Assembly (NCBI GenBank): GCA_036936605.1
Contig: JAUPFV010000001.1
Coordinates: forward strand, 343,057,081 to 343,121,080
From: Limnanthes douglasii subsp. nivea
Lineage: Eukaryota > Streptophyta > Magnoliopsida > Brassicales > Limnanthaceae
Direction of reading: 5' to 3'
Length of the DNA: 64,000 bases
Shown: positions 1 through 11,097 of the stretch, piece after piece
Layout of the letters: the number at the start of each line of letters is the position of its first letter
How positions within the stretch are numbered: position 1 is the first letter of the stretch
Made by a program: the position numbers and the translations under genes
The notes under the pieces: model-generated
The model's input: only the letters and a program-made list of their open reading frames with translations
What the model was told of the DNA's origin: nothing
Database searches by the model: none

Positions 1-1057
1 GGTTCGATTGTTTTTTGTTTTTGCTTACCCCTACTATCGGTTGTGAAGATTTTGACGTTATGGGCCATCATATATAGTGGTTAAGCTGGTTCGTCCTACA
101 ACGAACAATAATACGTTAAGAAAACCTGATATTTAATCAACCACAATAGAAACAAAATTTTGCATCCTGTTTGCATAGATCATACGATAAGAATTAAATG
201 GTCTCTTAAAGAAATGCGACGACACGATATTGGTCGCATGAAGGTTTGTGAAACTTGGGTTCTGGTCGCACAATGTATGCGAAAATCATAAAGTTCATTG
301 TATATTGTGTGCGAGTAATATGGAAACAGAAACTAAAGTTTAAATCATTACCTCCATTTAATACACATTCTCCTCGTCCACCAAGTTGTCCATTTCCTCG
401 CCTTCTATAACTATTTGGTGTTTGGTTTTTTTTTTGGTAGATTTTTTGTGTTTGGATAGTAAAATGTTAGGGTTTAAGGTAGTAAAATGTTAGGGTTTAT
501 GATAAAATTTGAGTATTATTCAGATATTAGGGTAAAGTGTGAGGTAATTGTATTTTTGTAAATAGGAAAAACGGAAAGACGGTTATGGAATTATCAAATT
601 TGAGTTTAAAAAAAAGAAGTTGGATGAGATGTCCAACAAAATGGGGTCTTTTTCTATTCTAGCCCTACAAAGAAATATCACATTTTCTTTTATATATATT
701 CAATTTAAAAAAGATTTTTTTAAATCGTATTGTTGATTTCAAACGATCTGCAACAAGAATTTGTTTCTCAAAATTAATTGAGAATTTAATATATTGAGTG
801 AATACTATTTTTCAACTTTATAAACTAACCATATTTAAAAAACATATATTTAAAATACTTTTTTTTTAATTTTGTGCTAAAATTCTAAAATTGATAGTCA
901 GAAATTCAAACATATAAATATACATTTATATTCAAATCATTTTTTTTCAAATACAAAATACATAACCAAATAAAAATACAATCTCATTTACTTCAAATTA
1001 TGTAAATATTTGACCGAATAGTTGAAACTGTATCAAAATAATATTTAGAATAAAATC

Positions 1058-1375
1058 TTAATTTGTCATGTAATCTTTTACTAATTTAGTTTCATAATTA
1101 GTAATAAATGATTTTTGTTTTATTTTTTCAAGAGATATAAGATTTTCTAATATGTTCACTTTATCTTTTATATGCATAAACTCTCTAATATATGGACTGA
1201 GCAGATGCATTACACTGAGATTTATTTTACAGAGATTTGTTTTACAAAAACAATGAATAACTTTATCCAGTTTTGTACCGATCGAGTTCTTGAGAATATT
1301 TATTGAAACATCTGGATATGGATCATGCAATGGAAAATCTAAATCCGTAAATATGGTCTTTATCATCCCTTTCAT
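1058..1375 (-). CDS. Unrecognised 105-aa open frame in R1
   Basis: An open frame of 105 codons starts with MKGMIKTIFTDLDFPLHD and is lysine- and isoleucine-rich with no motif I recognise. The matching part of R2 (about 37,980-38,330) is only partly collinear and has lost the frame through small deletions and an inserted stretch. That argues for either an old pseudogene or a chance frame in AT-rich DNA. No promoter or splice signal ties it to a neighbour. I list it because it is the only longer frame in the first 1.9 kb. Confidence 0.15.
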   Translation of the reverse strand: MKGMIKTIFTDLDFPLHDPYPDVSINILKNSIGTKLDKVIHCFCKTNLCKINLSVMHLLSPYIREFMHIKDKVNILENLISLEKIKQKSFITNYETKLVKDYMTN

Positions 1376-1932
1376 TTTGTTCTAACAAAAACTTAAAAAC
1401 CAAAACAATTATAACATTTTTCATATAACCTTATTCACCTAATTAGTAAAATAGAAAGATACATAATAGAATAAATTGAAAAGAAAAAAAAAATTCATTA
1501 TGATGACTAGAAGGTGTTAGACCTTATTAAAAACTTCAAAGTTTAACATAATAACAGTACACAAATATGAATTCCTTGAAACTTCTAACAAATAAAAATA
1601 TGTGACAATTAACTAGAGACCACATAAGAGAAGTCCGACGAGCAGCAACTCGAGCAGATTCAGGCGAACTCCAATGAACTGAGGCTAACAGAAAATCAGG
1701 AGAATTCGGGAGACGATAAGTGTTTACGAACTATAAATATGGGTTAGGATTAGTGTTAATTGGGTTTGATTGGTAGTTTAGGGGTTTGGTAGTATAATTA
1801 GGTGTTGAATCTTGATGCATGTGAGGTTTTGGGATGTAGTTGTTATTCGCGAACGATTGACAAAGAACAACTTTTGTTCGCCAAACGTAGGAAAAAATAG
1901 GGAGTTCCCACGCCCCAAACATGGCGTGGTTA

Positions 1933-3014
1933 TGATGTAGTCCAGAAGTCCAAAATGAATTTTTTTTTAATTATATTTTATTTTATTCAAAAATCTTATA
2001 TTATTCAAATCAAATCTGATTGTATTAAGATTTTATTTTATTTTATTTTACTTTCTTGTATTGTAATTTAAAGTTTTGAGCAGCTCTTATATAAAGACTC
2101 ATATACCTTAAGTTATTTTAAGTTTTTGGAATAATATATTTTTTATCTCTGAGAATTTCAGTCTTTGTTACCCTTGGATTAGGGTTTTAACATGTTACCC
2201 TTGAATTGGGTATTCATATCTATTTTTTATTTCTCCTAATCTTATGCCACACTAGTTTGGTATCAGAGCCTCAATTCCTGCTATGGGGCAAATATGTTTC
2301 TAAATCTTGATTTCATCTGATTCAAGGTCTAAATGACAGAACAACAGTCATGAAGATCTCAAAGATAGTTTAGTATGCGAAGACACACTAATCATTTCGA
2401 CGACGATCGTATTGATCGATTACTAGAGGATTTTAAATTGGCAACCAATCATTGGATCAAGGATAAACTTGCTTATCGAGATGCAGTCTCATGCTATGAA
2501 GAGGTTTTCGAAACCAATTTTTTTCATCAACTGGACATGGGGTGTTGTTTTTGGGCTATGAAAAGGCTTTCGAAACCACAAAAAAATCATCAACTGGATG
2601 GCTTCAATGTGATTTAGAATAAGGAACACTCGAGAAGAATATATCTTATTCCGATAAGGTCCACAATTATAATTCCCAATGTAACAATTGAAAAAATAAA
2701 ATAAAATAATTTTGGTTGCTGATGGTAAAGGTGATGGTGCTGTGTATTCGAGGACGTATTCTTGTCAACCATGGGAGGATGATTAGGTGAGAAGCCCAAA
2801 CAAAAACCTTTTTAATTTTATTTTAAGATTTTATTTTATTTTATTTTAAAATATTTATTCTATTTTCTTATATTCTGATTTAGGGATTTGGAACAATATA
2901 TTTTTTATCTTTGAAAATTTCAGTCTTTGTTACCCTTGGATTAGGGTTCCATCATGTTACCATTGAATTAAGGTTTCATCTATCGTTTCTTCTTCTATTT
3001 ACGCCACGTTATCA
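1933..3014 (+). mobile_element. TRIM-like non-autonomous LTR retroelement, R1 copy
   Basis: Two related direct repeats begin TGAT..AG and end near GCCAC..: LTR 1 at 1,933-2,256 and LTR 2 at 2,780-3,014 (shortened by an internal deletion that removes the TATA region). The 5-bp GGTTA lies directly before (1,928-1,932) and after (3,015-3,019), a perfect target-site duplication. TGGTATCAGAGC at 2,258-2,269 is the usual PBS for initiator tRNA-Met. A purine tract, ATGGGAGGA, precedes LTR 2. The internal part is only about 520 bp with no protease, RT or integrase, so the element depended on another for movement. LTR 1 carries a TATA box (CTTATATAAAG). Confidence 0.85.
2375..2617 (+). pseudogene. Short gag-like remnant inside the mini LTR element
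   Basis: This frame of about 80 codons lies between PBS and purine tract; it reads RIDRLLEDFKLATNH and later YEEVFETNFF. The R2 copy (39,294-39,524) keeps the same motifs with changes and a slightly different reading of the C-terminus. The position just after the PBS suggests the start of a gag-like protein, but it is far too short for a capsid and no zinc knuckle follows. I infer a residual gag start in a non-autonomous element. It could also be a decayed host fragment. Confidence 0.35.
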
Positions 3015-3207
3015 GGTTATATGTCCCCACAACATTGTTATTGCGTGGGGCGCTCCGGTCACCGGATTATCCATGGACCAATTTTATCTTTTTTGTTTGT
3101 GACCATTACACTTATTTGCACTATCTTTTAAAAAGAAAATATATTTCCAATTTCCATTTGGTTTTTTCAAGTAGGCCTCCACATTTTGATGTTTTTTCTA
3201 TCAGGTT

Positions 3208-5148
3208 ATGGATCCCGTTTACGCTTCAAGGGTTGGTGATTGGTCTCAGACAAAAAGAGTAATGCGAAAAAACGGACCGGTAGCGAACGTAAAGTAGTAG
3301 AAGATTCAGCGGTTTTGATGGAGACTGTACCTCTTATTTCAGAGTTCGCTCCATCCGGATCCTCATCCGGTTTTGTTGCCCCTAGACGACGTACGCCTCT
3401 CTCAGCTAGATGATAACCTAGAGCTTTGCCCTCCGCCAAACTAAATTCGTTATTCGACAAGACGTTCACCTCTCATGCTGCATACTATGTTTGCATGAAG
3501 AGGTAATATCTAAATTTGTAGTTAATCTTATTGTGCCAATTTAATGTATATCAATATTGAAAACGATTATTTTCAGGAGTGTGAGATGAGGCTTAACGCC
3601 CGTTATCTCAGCCATAGAGGTTGAGTTTGAGCTCTCATAATAGGGTGCGAGCTGTACTTGATACCTCACCTTTTGGAAGTCATCGAGCCTTTCTCGTGCA
3701 TGCATACACACTCCAACATCACAGAGGTTTTTTTTGGAGCATTGGAATATGTAAACTAACAGTTTCCATTTCTTCTTAAGTGAGATGACGATCACCTTGG
3801 ATGATGTGAACACGATACTGGGACTCGCGGTACAAGATGATGTTGCTTCTCTACCTTATATCCGACAAGTCACTGGGTATACATGAGGGCACCAAACTAC
3901 TTGAGATTAATAAGGTGAGCTTTATCAAAGAGCTCACAAGATGTTGCTTCTCTACGTATATGTTTTGGTTTTGCATGGCTTTGAAATAGGTACAGTGGGG
4001 CATTATTCTGTGACGACAACCCTGGTATCACTAACGATATGGTACAACAAGATGCGCGTGCCTATATTATATACATGTTCAGTTGCGTTCTCTTATCCAA
4101 CAATAGTAACATGTACATTAATTCAAAGTACTTATTCATATTACCTGATTTGACCGAGTAGGGGGTTGGACGTTATGCATGGGGCACGACCGTGTTGGCT
4201 TACTTATGGCACCATCTCAGAGATGCCTCTTTTCACGAGATCATGACTATGATCGGATGTATCAGTTTGTTAGACACGTGGATACAGGACCATTTCATTA
4301 TGCTTCACCATGTTACTCGTTCCACTTACACAGAGCACCAACCTACTATTTCTAGATGGGATACATGTGCGGTGATTTCTGATTCCCAGATCAAGCTGAA
4401 CTTCATGATCACCATCAACAACCTGCAGGAGGACGATGCAAGTTTTTTAATGTTTTGGTAATTAATTGTTAAGTATGTTTTAATACATAACGAAGATTAG
4501 TTTAACATAGTGTTATAATTTTTTTTATGTTGTCTTGTTGTTGGTTGTGTTGAGCGGTGTAGATGCCAACTTTTATATATGTTCATGTTCGTACTATTTG
4601 TTTTTACAGGTTTTGTTTGAGCCTTACTGTGCCGTACACGATCATTTGCTGTTTGAGGATATAACCTGGTTTCATGATGTCATTGCAGGTGTTGAGCACT
4701 CACAAACATACTATCTAGAGTGGTCATTGAGGTAGTTCAGACGTGTCCAAATAGTTATTCCACATTCGTTGCTCAAGATACAGAAAAAAGCGAAAAGGAA
4801 ACCAAATACGATGACCTACGCGTTCGAGAGGGATGTTGGGTGAATTGGCGAGGTAACCAGTTAGAGGATGTTTTTAGGATATATATTATTATAGACGAGA
4901 TAGATTCGTTTTATACTCCTGATTATATTCTGCTTCATCAGAAGATTCACTGGTTCAACCTTATCAACACATCGATATACTAGTTGGGTGATTATGTCTA
5001 CGAAGATCAGAGTGGAGTTGTTATACACAATTAGCGAGTTGGCATGTGTAGGATTTCGTTGTTTCCTGGAACTGATCACTTTGATGATGTTGGTGTTTTA
5101 AGAGGGGGATACGAGGAGGTTTTGTCTATTGCCAAGATACTTGCTTAG
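3208..5148 (+). pseudogene. Plant mobile domain (PMD) protein pseudogene, R1 copy
   Basis: Translated pieces match the PMD family (the aminotransferase-like plant mobile domain, known from MAIL1-type proteins and from transposons). In order: a start after a splice-acceptor-like TTTCTATCAG; the sentence EMTITLDDV-type box around 3,782-3,830; a RAYILYMF-like box around 4,040-4,090; WGTTVLAYLWHHL at about 4,180-4,215; and a WFHDVIAGVEHSQTYYLEW box at about 4,668-4,725. A GT-AG intron at 3,503-3,576 is shared with R2. Frameshifts and stops interrupt it throughout, so no full protein can be made. It lies upstream of the T1 3' LTR and may come from a captured gene or from a PMD-carrying transposon. 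Confidence 0.7.
3503..3576 (+). other. Intron of the PMD pseudogene, R1
   Basis: The donor GTAATATC and acceptor ATTATTTTCAG enclose 74 nt of AT-rich sequence. The equivalent R2 segment (40,463-40,536) has the same borders and length. Coding similarity to the PMD family resumes immediately after the acceptor. Confidence 0.55.
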
Positions 5149-5302
5149 ACATTTAGATATTATGTTTTTTTACAATCGTATATATTTGGATATTGTGTTT
5201 ATTATTTTTATGTCTATTTTGTAAGACCGACTTGTCTTTCTTTACGGTTATTGTAACATATTTTTATGTCTACTAGTTGTTAAGTGTAATATATTTCTAA
5301 TA

Positions 5303-5489
5303 TGAGAATCAAATTATATGACCAATTTTAGAAAGAGAAAGAGATGGATTAAAGTTTAGTGGGAGAATCAAGTAATAACATTTAATTCAAAAATAAAAAA
5401 GTCAATCTCTTTATTCATAACTCTTCAGCCCTATTTTATAGGAATGTTGGATAATTAACAGAAGTGGTTATACAATTAGGTAAATTACA
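5303..5489 (-). repeat. Probable 3' LTR of T1
   Basis: On the minus strand there is a TATA-like CCTATAAAATAGG followed about 20 nt later by AATAAAGAG, the same promoter and polyadenylation order as in the other LTRs here. The right end is followed by AGCCCCTTAC, the reverse of a purine tract, as in T2 and T5. No partner LTR is in the window, so both ends are estimates. The R2 copy lies at about 42,503-42,688. Confidence 0.4.
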
Positions 5490-5624
5490 TTATAGCCCCT
5501 TACATTTATAGTTAATATCCACCTCCTCCAAATAACTTTATAAAACTACTTATAGCAACTTTCTCTAATTGTCTTAAGTCCATAATAATTTGTATCATTA
5601 TCAATATCCCTATAGCCTTTATGA

Positions 5625-5875
5625 ATTTGAAGCCACTCCAAACCAACAATGTCAATCCTCATACTTTAAGTTGCTTCAAATAAAAACCAACCCTCATTAT
5701 TCTTTAAGTCGCCTCTAATCGAAACTTCTTATATCCATACTTAAGGCCATCTCGAATCAAAACCTGCTCATTACTATATTTAAGGTTTCCTCGAATCAAA
5801 ACTTCTCATTACTATATTTAAGGTTTCCTCGAATCAAAACTGCTCATCATTATATTTAAGCCACCTCGAATTTTT
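5625..5875. repeat. About six degenerate copies of a 38-bp tandem repeat (T1 3' region)
   Basis: The unit CTCGAATCAAAACTTCTC followed by ATTACTATATTTAAGGTTTC recurs about six times with decay toward the left. R2 (about 42,835-43,035) has one copy fewer. Tandem repeats between pol and the 3' LTR are a known habit of Tat-lineage elements. Confidence 0.7.
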
Positions 5876-6069
5876 ATGCTGAATTTACAGATAGATTTTC
5901 CATCATTTCTCTAATGACAATTAGAATAGCATGAAGTACCTAGTACGCGTGCAACATGCTATTAACTCTGACAATTTACACGTGTCGCTCTAACTGCTTG
6001 CCGATTCATTTTTCAACCGATAGTCGTTGCCAACCTTTCACCCTCTCTTACCACTTTCTCTTTACTCAC

Positions 6070-6085
6070 TCCTCTCTAAATATTC
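6070..6085 (+). promoter_or_regulatory. TATA-type promoter of the T1 opposite-strand gene
   Basis: The sequence CTCTCTAAATATTC lies in a region with CT-rich flanks. The R2 copy reads CTCTATAAATATTC (43,245-43,254), a better TATA box. A purine-rich leader (GAGAGAAAGAGAAAC) follows about 50 nt downstream in both. It lies between the 3' LTR and the gene start on the plus strand, so it would drive the gene independently of the LTR. Confidence 0.45.
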
Positions 6086-6705
6086 TTCCCTTATTCATTT
6101 TCCCTTCATATACAACTCCTAGTGAGAGAAAGAGAAACAAATGTGAAAACTTCTATTCCACTGCTTCCTTCATATGAAAACTCATCTTCTCTGATTCACC
6201 TTCAACTTTCTATAATCTAATTTGAAGATTTTTCTTCATTTTAGTTTATAAAAAAATCAAAATCTACTAAAAACCTATTTTTGGTCTTTACAATTATTTG
6301 TGTATAAGTGAAAGAGTTGATGAGTATCGATCGACATGCATAATAGATAATTCACCAAAGCTCTTAACTCATACCACAATATACAAAAATTTAATTCATG
6401 GACAAAGTTCTTCTATGTATCAAAATCCGTACGACCTAGTTCTTATCACTTGCTTACCACAATCTCCTCAGCAATAAAAAATCGAACCGCCTCGAAATCT
6501 TTCACAAAAACTCTATGAAAACGTGTCAACTCATTCTCGAGTCAATCGCAAAGAAACAAAAATTAATACTTCTAAGAGAACAATAGAAACATATTATGTA
6601 GATAACACTAAACCTGCTGGAATCACTCACAAAGAAACGCCTCGAATTCAATAAAAAGAATCACTCTTAACAAACTGACACCCTAGAATAAACGCATTTG
6701 TAGCC

Positions 6706-8535
6706 ATGGAAGATTTTGATAACACCAATGATTCACCGAATCCTATATCTTATCCTCCCCGGAAGTAGATGTTTGTGACCAATAAAGAGTCACAAGTAAC
6801 TCTTTCGAAGACCCAACAACAAAACACAACAATTGTATCATCCGGTTCATGAGGTACTACTACCAACAAGGCCTCACTTCAACTGCGAGATGAAGCCTCT
6901 AAAGAATATGTTGAATCAGAATCGAGGACATAAACTGATTTCTAATATTGAAAACACATGAAGTGCTGATGCTCCAGAATCCAAGGACAACATTCTGAAG
7001 GAACCGACTCTAGATATAAAAGCAAGCAAAAAAACAGAATTAGTCGAATTACCCGAAGACATTGCTGCAACTTTGATCGTGAATCTAAATAAGATCATCC
7101 CCAAATTTCTTATTGCAATGAAAAATGTACAATATGAATACTACAGTCAATATGATGCAGAAAATTTAAAAACACAATGGGAACTTCCAGATAATGTTGT
7201 ACTACGTTTACTAGAAGTGGGAGAGACTTCACTCTCTTGTGGAGTAAATGAACTTGTGGTCTACCCTGAAATTATCAACTGGGGACTTCGATTCCCGTTA
7301 GACCTAATACTAGTTGAATATTTTGAAATCATCAACATATGTCCGGCGTAAGCGAGCCCAAACCTATGGTTCACCCTCTTATCCATCATTATGGCTTCCA
7401 GATTTGGAAAAATTCCCCTCTCTATCAAATATTTCATTGCAATTATTGGCCTTTCCAAAAATACGTTGTTAAAATTCTACTATTTCACACTCAGAGATTC
7501 CTTGAAGCTAATTGACAATCTTCTCTAACCTCACAAGTTCTAGAAATAAAGATTTTTATTTATCTCTATAGCCTGGGAAAAGTACCAATAAGTTAGTCAA
7601 TCTTCTTTTCTTTTCTTATTTTATATTTAAATTTGTGTATGTATTGTTGTTGTATGTAGAAATTCCAAGGCGATATAAAACTCGTCAAAAAACTGCCATA
7701 TATAAATATCTTTGCCAAACTATCTACATGGACGGAAAAAGCATGGGGTAACGAATGTAACAGCGCTTTCATACCCGTGAATTTTATCAACAACCATGTA
7801 TAGAGGATCTCTACCGAGTCTATCGTTCCAGAAGAAGAATTGATAGAGCCCCCGAATCCAGATGATGTTGTGAAAAGACTAATAGAACCTGACGCACGAG
7901 TCATACTTCCAGTTTGAAATAAATCACAAAGACACTTACGCCCAAAGAATAAGGGAAAAAATAAAAAAAAAGTAGAGGCCGGCTCAGCCATAAACCCGAA
8001 GCCAAAGAAAATGCAGAGGAAGACTAAAAAAAAACCAGCGAAACTACTCTTTCAACCATTGAAGAAGGAACTAAGATTGAACCTACAAATAAAAAAAAAT
8101 GTCGCTTCAAAGAAAAGGAAAACTTCATCGAAAATTCTTCTAATAAAAATGGTAGAAAACAATGTCGATATACCTCCCCCAAATCCGACTCTAGATGTAA
8201 AAAAGACAGAGGAAAGGCAAAATTTTATCGAAGCAGACCACCAAAGAGATGATAACTTAATCAACGATGAGGAAATTGGTGAAGATGAAATTCAAGAACT
8301 TTATAGGGACATGGATCTTGAAATTCAACAAATCCAAGAGCAAATTTCACAAATTAACAATCAAATTACTGCAGCCAATTTACCTTAAATTGTAAATTCG
8401 AATCTTTCACAAGCTTCCTCATCGGCTGCTCTTTCTCTTTATGAAAATACTCATTCTATCCCTGTTGGGGAACCCTATGAAGAAGTATTATATGCGCTCC
8501 AACCATTTTCAAACTTGAATATGGTTATTCTTCGC
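6706..8535 (+). pseudogene. aORF of T1 (opposite-strand extra gene), R1 copy
   Basis: It starts at the ATG in TTTGTAGCCATGGAAG. The central domain (7,073-7,587) reads NELVVYPEIINWGLRFPLD and SIIMASRFGKIP, close to the T5 copy and resembling the 'putative gypsy type transposon' domain of plant repeats. A 72-nt intron follows (7,588-7,659), here with donor GT changed to AT. The C-terminal part (8,011-8,388) is rich in KKKR, then acidic and predicted coiled coil (IQQIQEQISQINNQITAAN), ending in a stop with decayed similarity beyond. Early stops (after PPRK) and frame changes show it is dead. It is truncated at 8,535. Function unknown; nuclear location is only suggested by the basic run. Confidence 0.6.
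7588..7659 (+). other. Conserved aORF intron, T1 copy
   Basis: 72 nt with acceptor TTGTATGTAG; the donor reads AATAAG in place of the GTAATG seen at 55,088. Its position at the end of the central domain matches introns in T2, T3, T4 and T5. Confidence 0.5.
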
Positions 8536-9042
8536 CAACGAGATCGCCAGTCCCGTCGAACTCCCTCTGGAGGGACAAATACATCCTCGTCATACTTACA
8601 CTGTTCTGATCTTGTCAAAATCGAAGGACTTTCTTGTAGCATTATCCATGAATATTCTTCTGTGTATACAGTGGTTGCTAAAGAATCAACAACTGTGTTA
8701 TCTAAACGATTAATATGCTCAACAATCACTTCATCGAACAAAAGAGTTAACCCTCGAAGTTCACGAAGATATAAAACTAAATGAACTTTCTTAGCCTCAG
8801 ATATTCGTGTCACGTGATTTACCACCAGCTGCAAATTTGTTTCTAATCAAACTGATTTCGTACCACAAATACTTGCAAGCCTTAAACCAGCTAATGCAGT
8901 CTCGTATTCAGCTTTGTTATTTGACGCATGAAATCCAAATCGAATATCTAAAATGGATATTGTGCTTCACAAATATATCCAACCCTGGATAAATGATCCA
9001 CAACTTCCACAATGGCTTCAGATGTTTCCACAAAAATAGCTC
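8536..9042 (-). pseudogene. T1 second RNase H and integrase linker, fragment
   Basis: The minus strand reads GFHASNNKAEYETALAGLRL, then LVLYLRELRGLTLLFDEV and a GVRRDWRSRW linker that precedes integrase in related copies. This is the extra (archaeal-like) RNase H domain typical of Tat elements, placed between pol RNase H and integrase. At 8,535 it runs directly into aORF sequence, so the whole integrase is deleted. At about 9,042 it joins sequence that normally precedes RT, so RT and the first RNase H are deleted too. A stop lies within the domain. Confidence 0.65.
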
Positions 9043-9049
9043 ACCTATT

Positions 9050-9960
9050 CTAAATAATAGGCATAACCTTCAGACTTAAAGTTAAGCCATGACATATTAT
9101 CTCAGGTGGAACCTCTACTACATCCTCTGTTTTCCAAGGAAAAACACCCAAACTATCAAACAAAAATTGCAACAACTGATAACGCAAAGTAGGTAATAGT
9201 AATGTCCCTATCCACAGAGATTTCCCATTAACTAATGTATACTCCTCGATATTCTTGTCTACTACTATAGGACTTGGGGTTTCCCTCAGATCTCCCATTA
9301 TATCTTCATCTGAGGTTAATCCTCTTATTGTTATTCAGTCATCTGGTCACTAGTAACGGGTCCATGGGTCCTCAAGAATAAAGAGTTGTTGCATAACACT
9401 ATCTGGCTACTTGTTGGTTTCTTCGAACCATCCTGACATGATCCTCAATGATATATTTCAAACACCGATAGACAATAGAGATAACAACATACATTCTTGA
9501 TAGCCAATACCTCCCAAAAATAGCATTATAGTTGGTTGGGCATTCGACCACCATAAACAAGACCCATACCTTCTTTTTAAAGGGGCCTTTTCCCAAACAT
9601 ACTTCTCTTTTGAATTCTCCGATCACTTGAGCAGTCCTTCTCGTAAACCCATTTGTGGTATGATTAGATCAAAGAATCCTAGGTGGATTGTGCATCCTAT
9701 TATACGTGGAATTGAACAATACATTTGCTGAACTTCTTGTATCTATCAATATACATCGAATTTCAACCCCAGCAATGCGTGCCCCTATATCCACTACATC
9801 TTCATGGGGTCTTGTTATTCCTCTTAGATCATCCTCTTAAAGCAAGATAATAGGCGTTTCCATATTTCCATATAAATGAGTCGATATTTTACCTTATAAT
9901 TTGGTAGCCAAACTTACTACATGCCTTTTCCTAGAACTATTTGTATCTATAGCCATAGTG
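9050..9960 (-). pseudogene. T1 protease and pre-RT region, first copy
   Basis: From the right the minus strand encodes a SSRKRHVVSLATKL-like segment, a retroviral-type aspartic protease core ILIDTRSSANVLFNST, a CPTNYNAIFGRYWLSRM box, and a DLRETPSPIVVDKNIEEY to VFPWKTEDV region that leads into RT. The catalytic motif is DTRSS, where an active enzyme has DTGSS, so the glycine is lost while the aspartate remains. The second copy made by the tandem duplication (11,811-12,689) shows the same Arg, so this change predates the duplication. Confidence 0.65.
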
Positions 9961-10088
9961 TCTCCCCCTCCAAAATTGCTAGAGATTCAATATATTCACA
10001 CAAGCTTCTAGCTCTTACCCGAACAACTGGTTCATCCACCGCTAACAAGACCAACCGATATGGGTCTGAATCCCAATATTATGAAGCT

Positions 10089-10093
10089 GCATC
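10089..10093. other. GCATC target-site duplication left of T2 (unit 1 copy)
   Basis: GCATC directly precedes the LTR start. The same 5-mer precedes the second LTR copy (12,690-12,694) and directly follows the right-hand LTR at 63,909-63,913, as expected for one insertion event. Confidence 0.6.
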
Positions 10094-10456
10094 CAGTGTG
10101 GGTAATTTATAGTGTGAGGGTATTTTGGGTAGTTTGTAACTTAAGTATTAACTTTTAATTAGTGAGTAGAGAGATAAGAGATATGTATGCTTGTATTTAA
10201 TATCTTTAGAAAAATTCCAACCTATTAAGTGAAGTTGGTTGGGGTATTTATACTAATTTTGTGACCCATGGGCCTTCCGGGTCGGACCCTAGATTAGGGT
10301 CAATCTCTAAAGCCCAAACCTTAAATGGTATTAGCACACAGCTGCGTCATGATTGATTTGGTCAGATGGTTTACAATATGCTTAGTGTAAAATATGTCTG
10401 AATTGTCCTCCCAGATTTAGGCAGTACCACCCTTCCAAAATTATCTGAACCTATCA
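10094..10456 (-). repeat. T2 LTR, unit 1 copy (363 bp)
   Basis: It aligns over its full 363 bp with 12,695-13,057 and 63,546-63,908. On the minus strand it starts TGATAGGTTCAGATAATT and has a TATA box (AGTATAAATACCCC). The other terminus is CAGTGTGGG, altered from TGGTGTGGG. It is followed on the plus strand by GTAGCCCCTTTAGG, the reverse of a purine tract, so it is a 3' LTR. It exists twice only because of the tandem duplication. Confidence 0.85.
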
Positions 10457-10790
10457 GTAGCCCCTTTAGGTCTTTCAAAAATATTTTGGAAGAGCTAACT
10501 TATCTATAAAAAGATCTGGATCGTATTCGAAGTGTCTTTTTAAAGTTTAAGTTATCAAGGAATAGGACCTTGGTCGGATCCGAAGTGTTTCTTTTTCATA
10601 GAGGAAAACCCAACAATCGGAATTTTAAGATCTAACACGTGTCACACTTTGATTCGACCTCTCAGCCGTTTTTCTTCCTTGGTACTTGCACCTAAATTTC
10701 AAAAATAAATTAGAGTATGCTTAATAGCCCCTGATCATTATTGGAACCATTTTATCTCTCCTAAGAGAAACACTTAAGTGGTTTTCACCT

Positions 10791-10800
10791 TTATATAAAC
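10791..10800 (+). promoter_or_regulatory. TATA box upstream of aORF, unit 1
   Basis: CCTTTATATAAAC lies about 300 bp before the aORF ATG at 11,098 and about 330 bp after the LTR. The duplicate at 13,391 is conserved. A GAGAGAAACC leader element follows about 55 nt downstream. Confidence 0.5.
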
Positions 10801-11097
10801 ACGTTATACTGTTTGTTTTTTCCATAATCAGAATCATTTTCTAAAGAGAGAAACCTTGAGCTTGCAATTTTTCTCTGTATCCAGAAAGATATATGTTCAC
10901 AGCCAGAAATATATTGATCAAAGAGGGTTAGTTAAACCTATCTGATTTGGAGAAAGCAAGAAAAAAAATCAAAAGACGCTTCTGGAACCTCAAGAATTCC
11001 AAAACTCCCATCACCTCATCTTTATGTACTGCCCATAAATACCTCTTTTAAAGACAAGAAAAATCCAATCACAAAGAAACCCAATTTTTTCATTGCT

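Larger units (their letters stand above)
35..8535. repeat. R1: left copy of an 8.5-kb duplicated unit
   Basis: From about 35 to 8,535 the sequence matches 36,852-43,667 followed by 54,333-56,018, in the same orientation and order. Shared landmarks are the tract starting CTATCGGTTGTGAAG, a mini LTR element, a PMD pseudogene, a short LTR and the 5' two thirds of an antisense-type ORF. The copies differ by frequent point changes and by several clean insertions and deletions. Similarity stops abruptly at 8,535, where this copy continues into RNase H sequence and R2 continues into another element. This indicates a segmental duplication of already transposon-rich DNA; an assembly artefact is the alternative. 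Confidence 0.85.
5303..10093 (-). mobile_element. T1: left part of the outermost Tat-like element
   Basis: The parts run, in the element's sense reversed along the plus strand: a short 3' LTR (5,303-5,489), a pyrimidine tract that is the reverse of a purine tract, tandem repeats, an opposite-strand gene (6,706-8,535), RNase H (8,536-9,040), the region before RT (9,050-9,300) and protease (9,400-9,950). Integrase and RT are missing. The element is cut at 10,093 by insertion of T2 with the duplicated target GCATC. Its continuation is at 63,909. The left half is also present in R2. Confidence 0.65.

Noticed and set aside
1731..1922. Minus-strand frame with NNNYIPKPHMHQDS conserved in R2 (38,568-38,801)
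   Set aside because: Conservation equals that of the surrounding non-coding duplicate; start and end differ between the copies, so there is no evidence of coding.
2020..2070. TTTTA-rich run as a separate microsatellite locus
   Set aside because: It is part of the mini LTR and recurs in all four LTR copies.
7593..7991. 132-codon minus-strand frame
   Set aside because: It covers the intron and 3' exon of the T1 aORF on the opposite strand; the R2 copy preserves the plus-strand reading better.
9921..10112. 63-codon plus-strand frame
   Set aside because: It crosses from T1 protease sequence into an LTR and has no counterpart in the second tandem unit.
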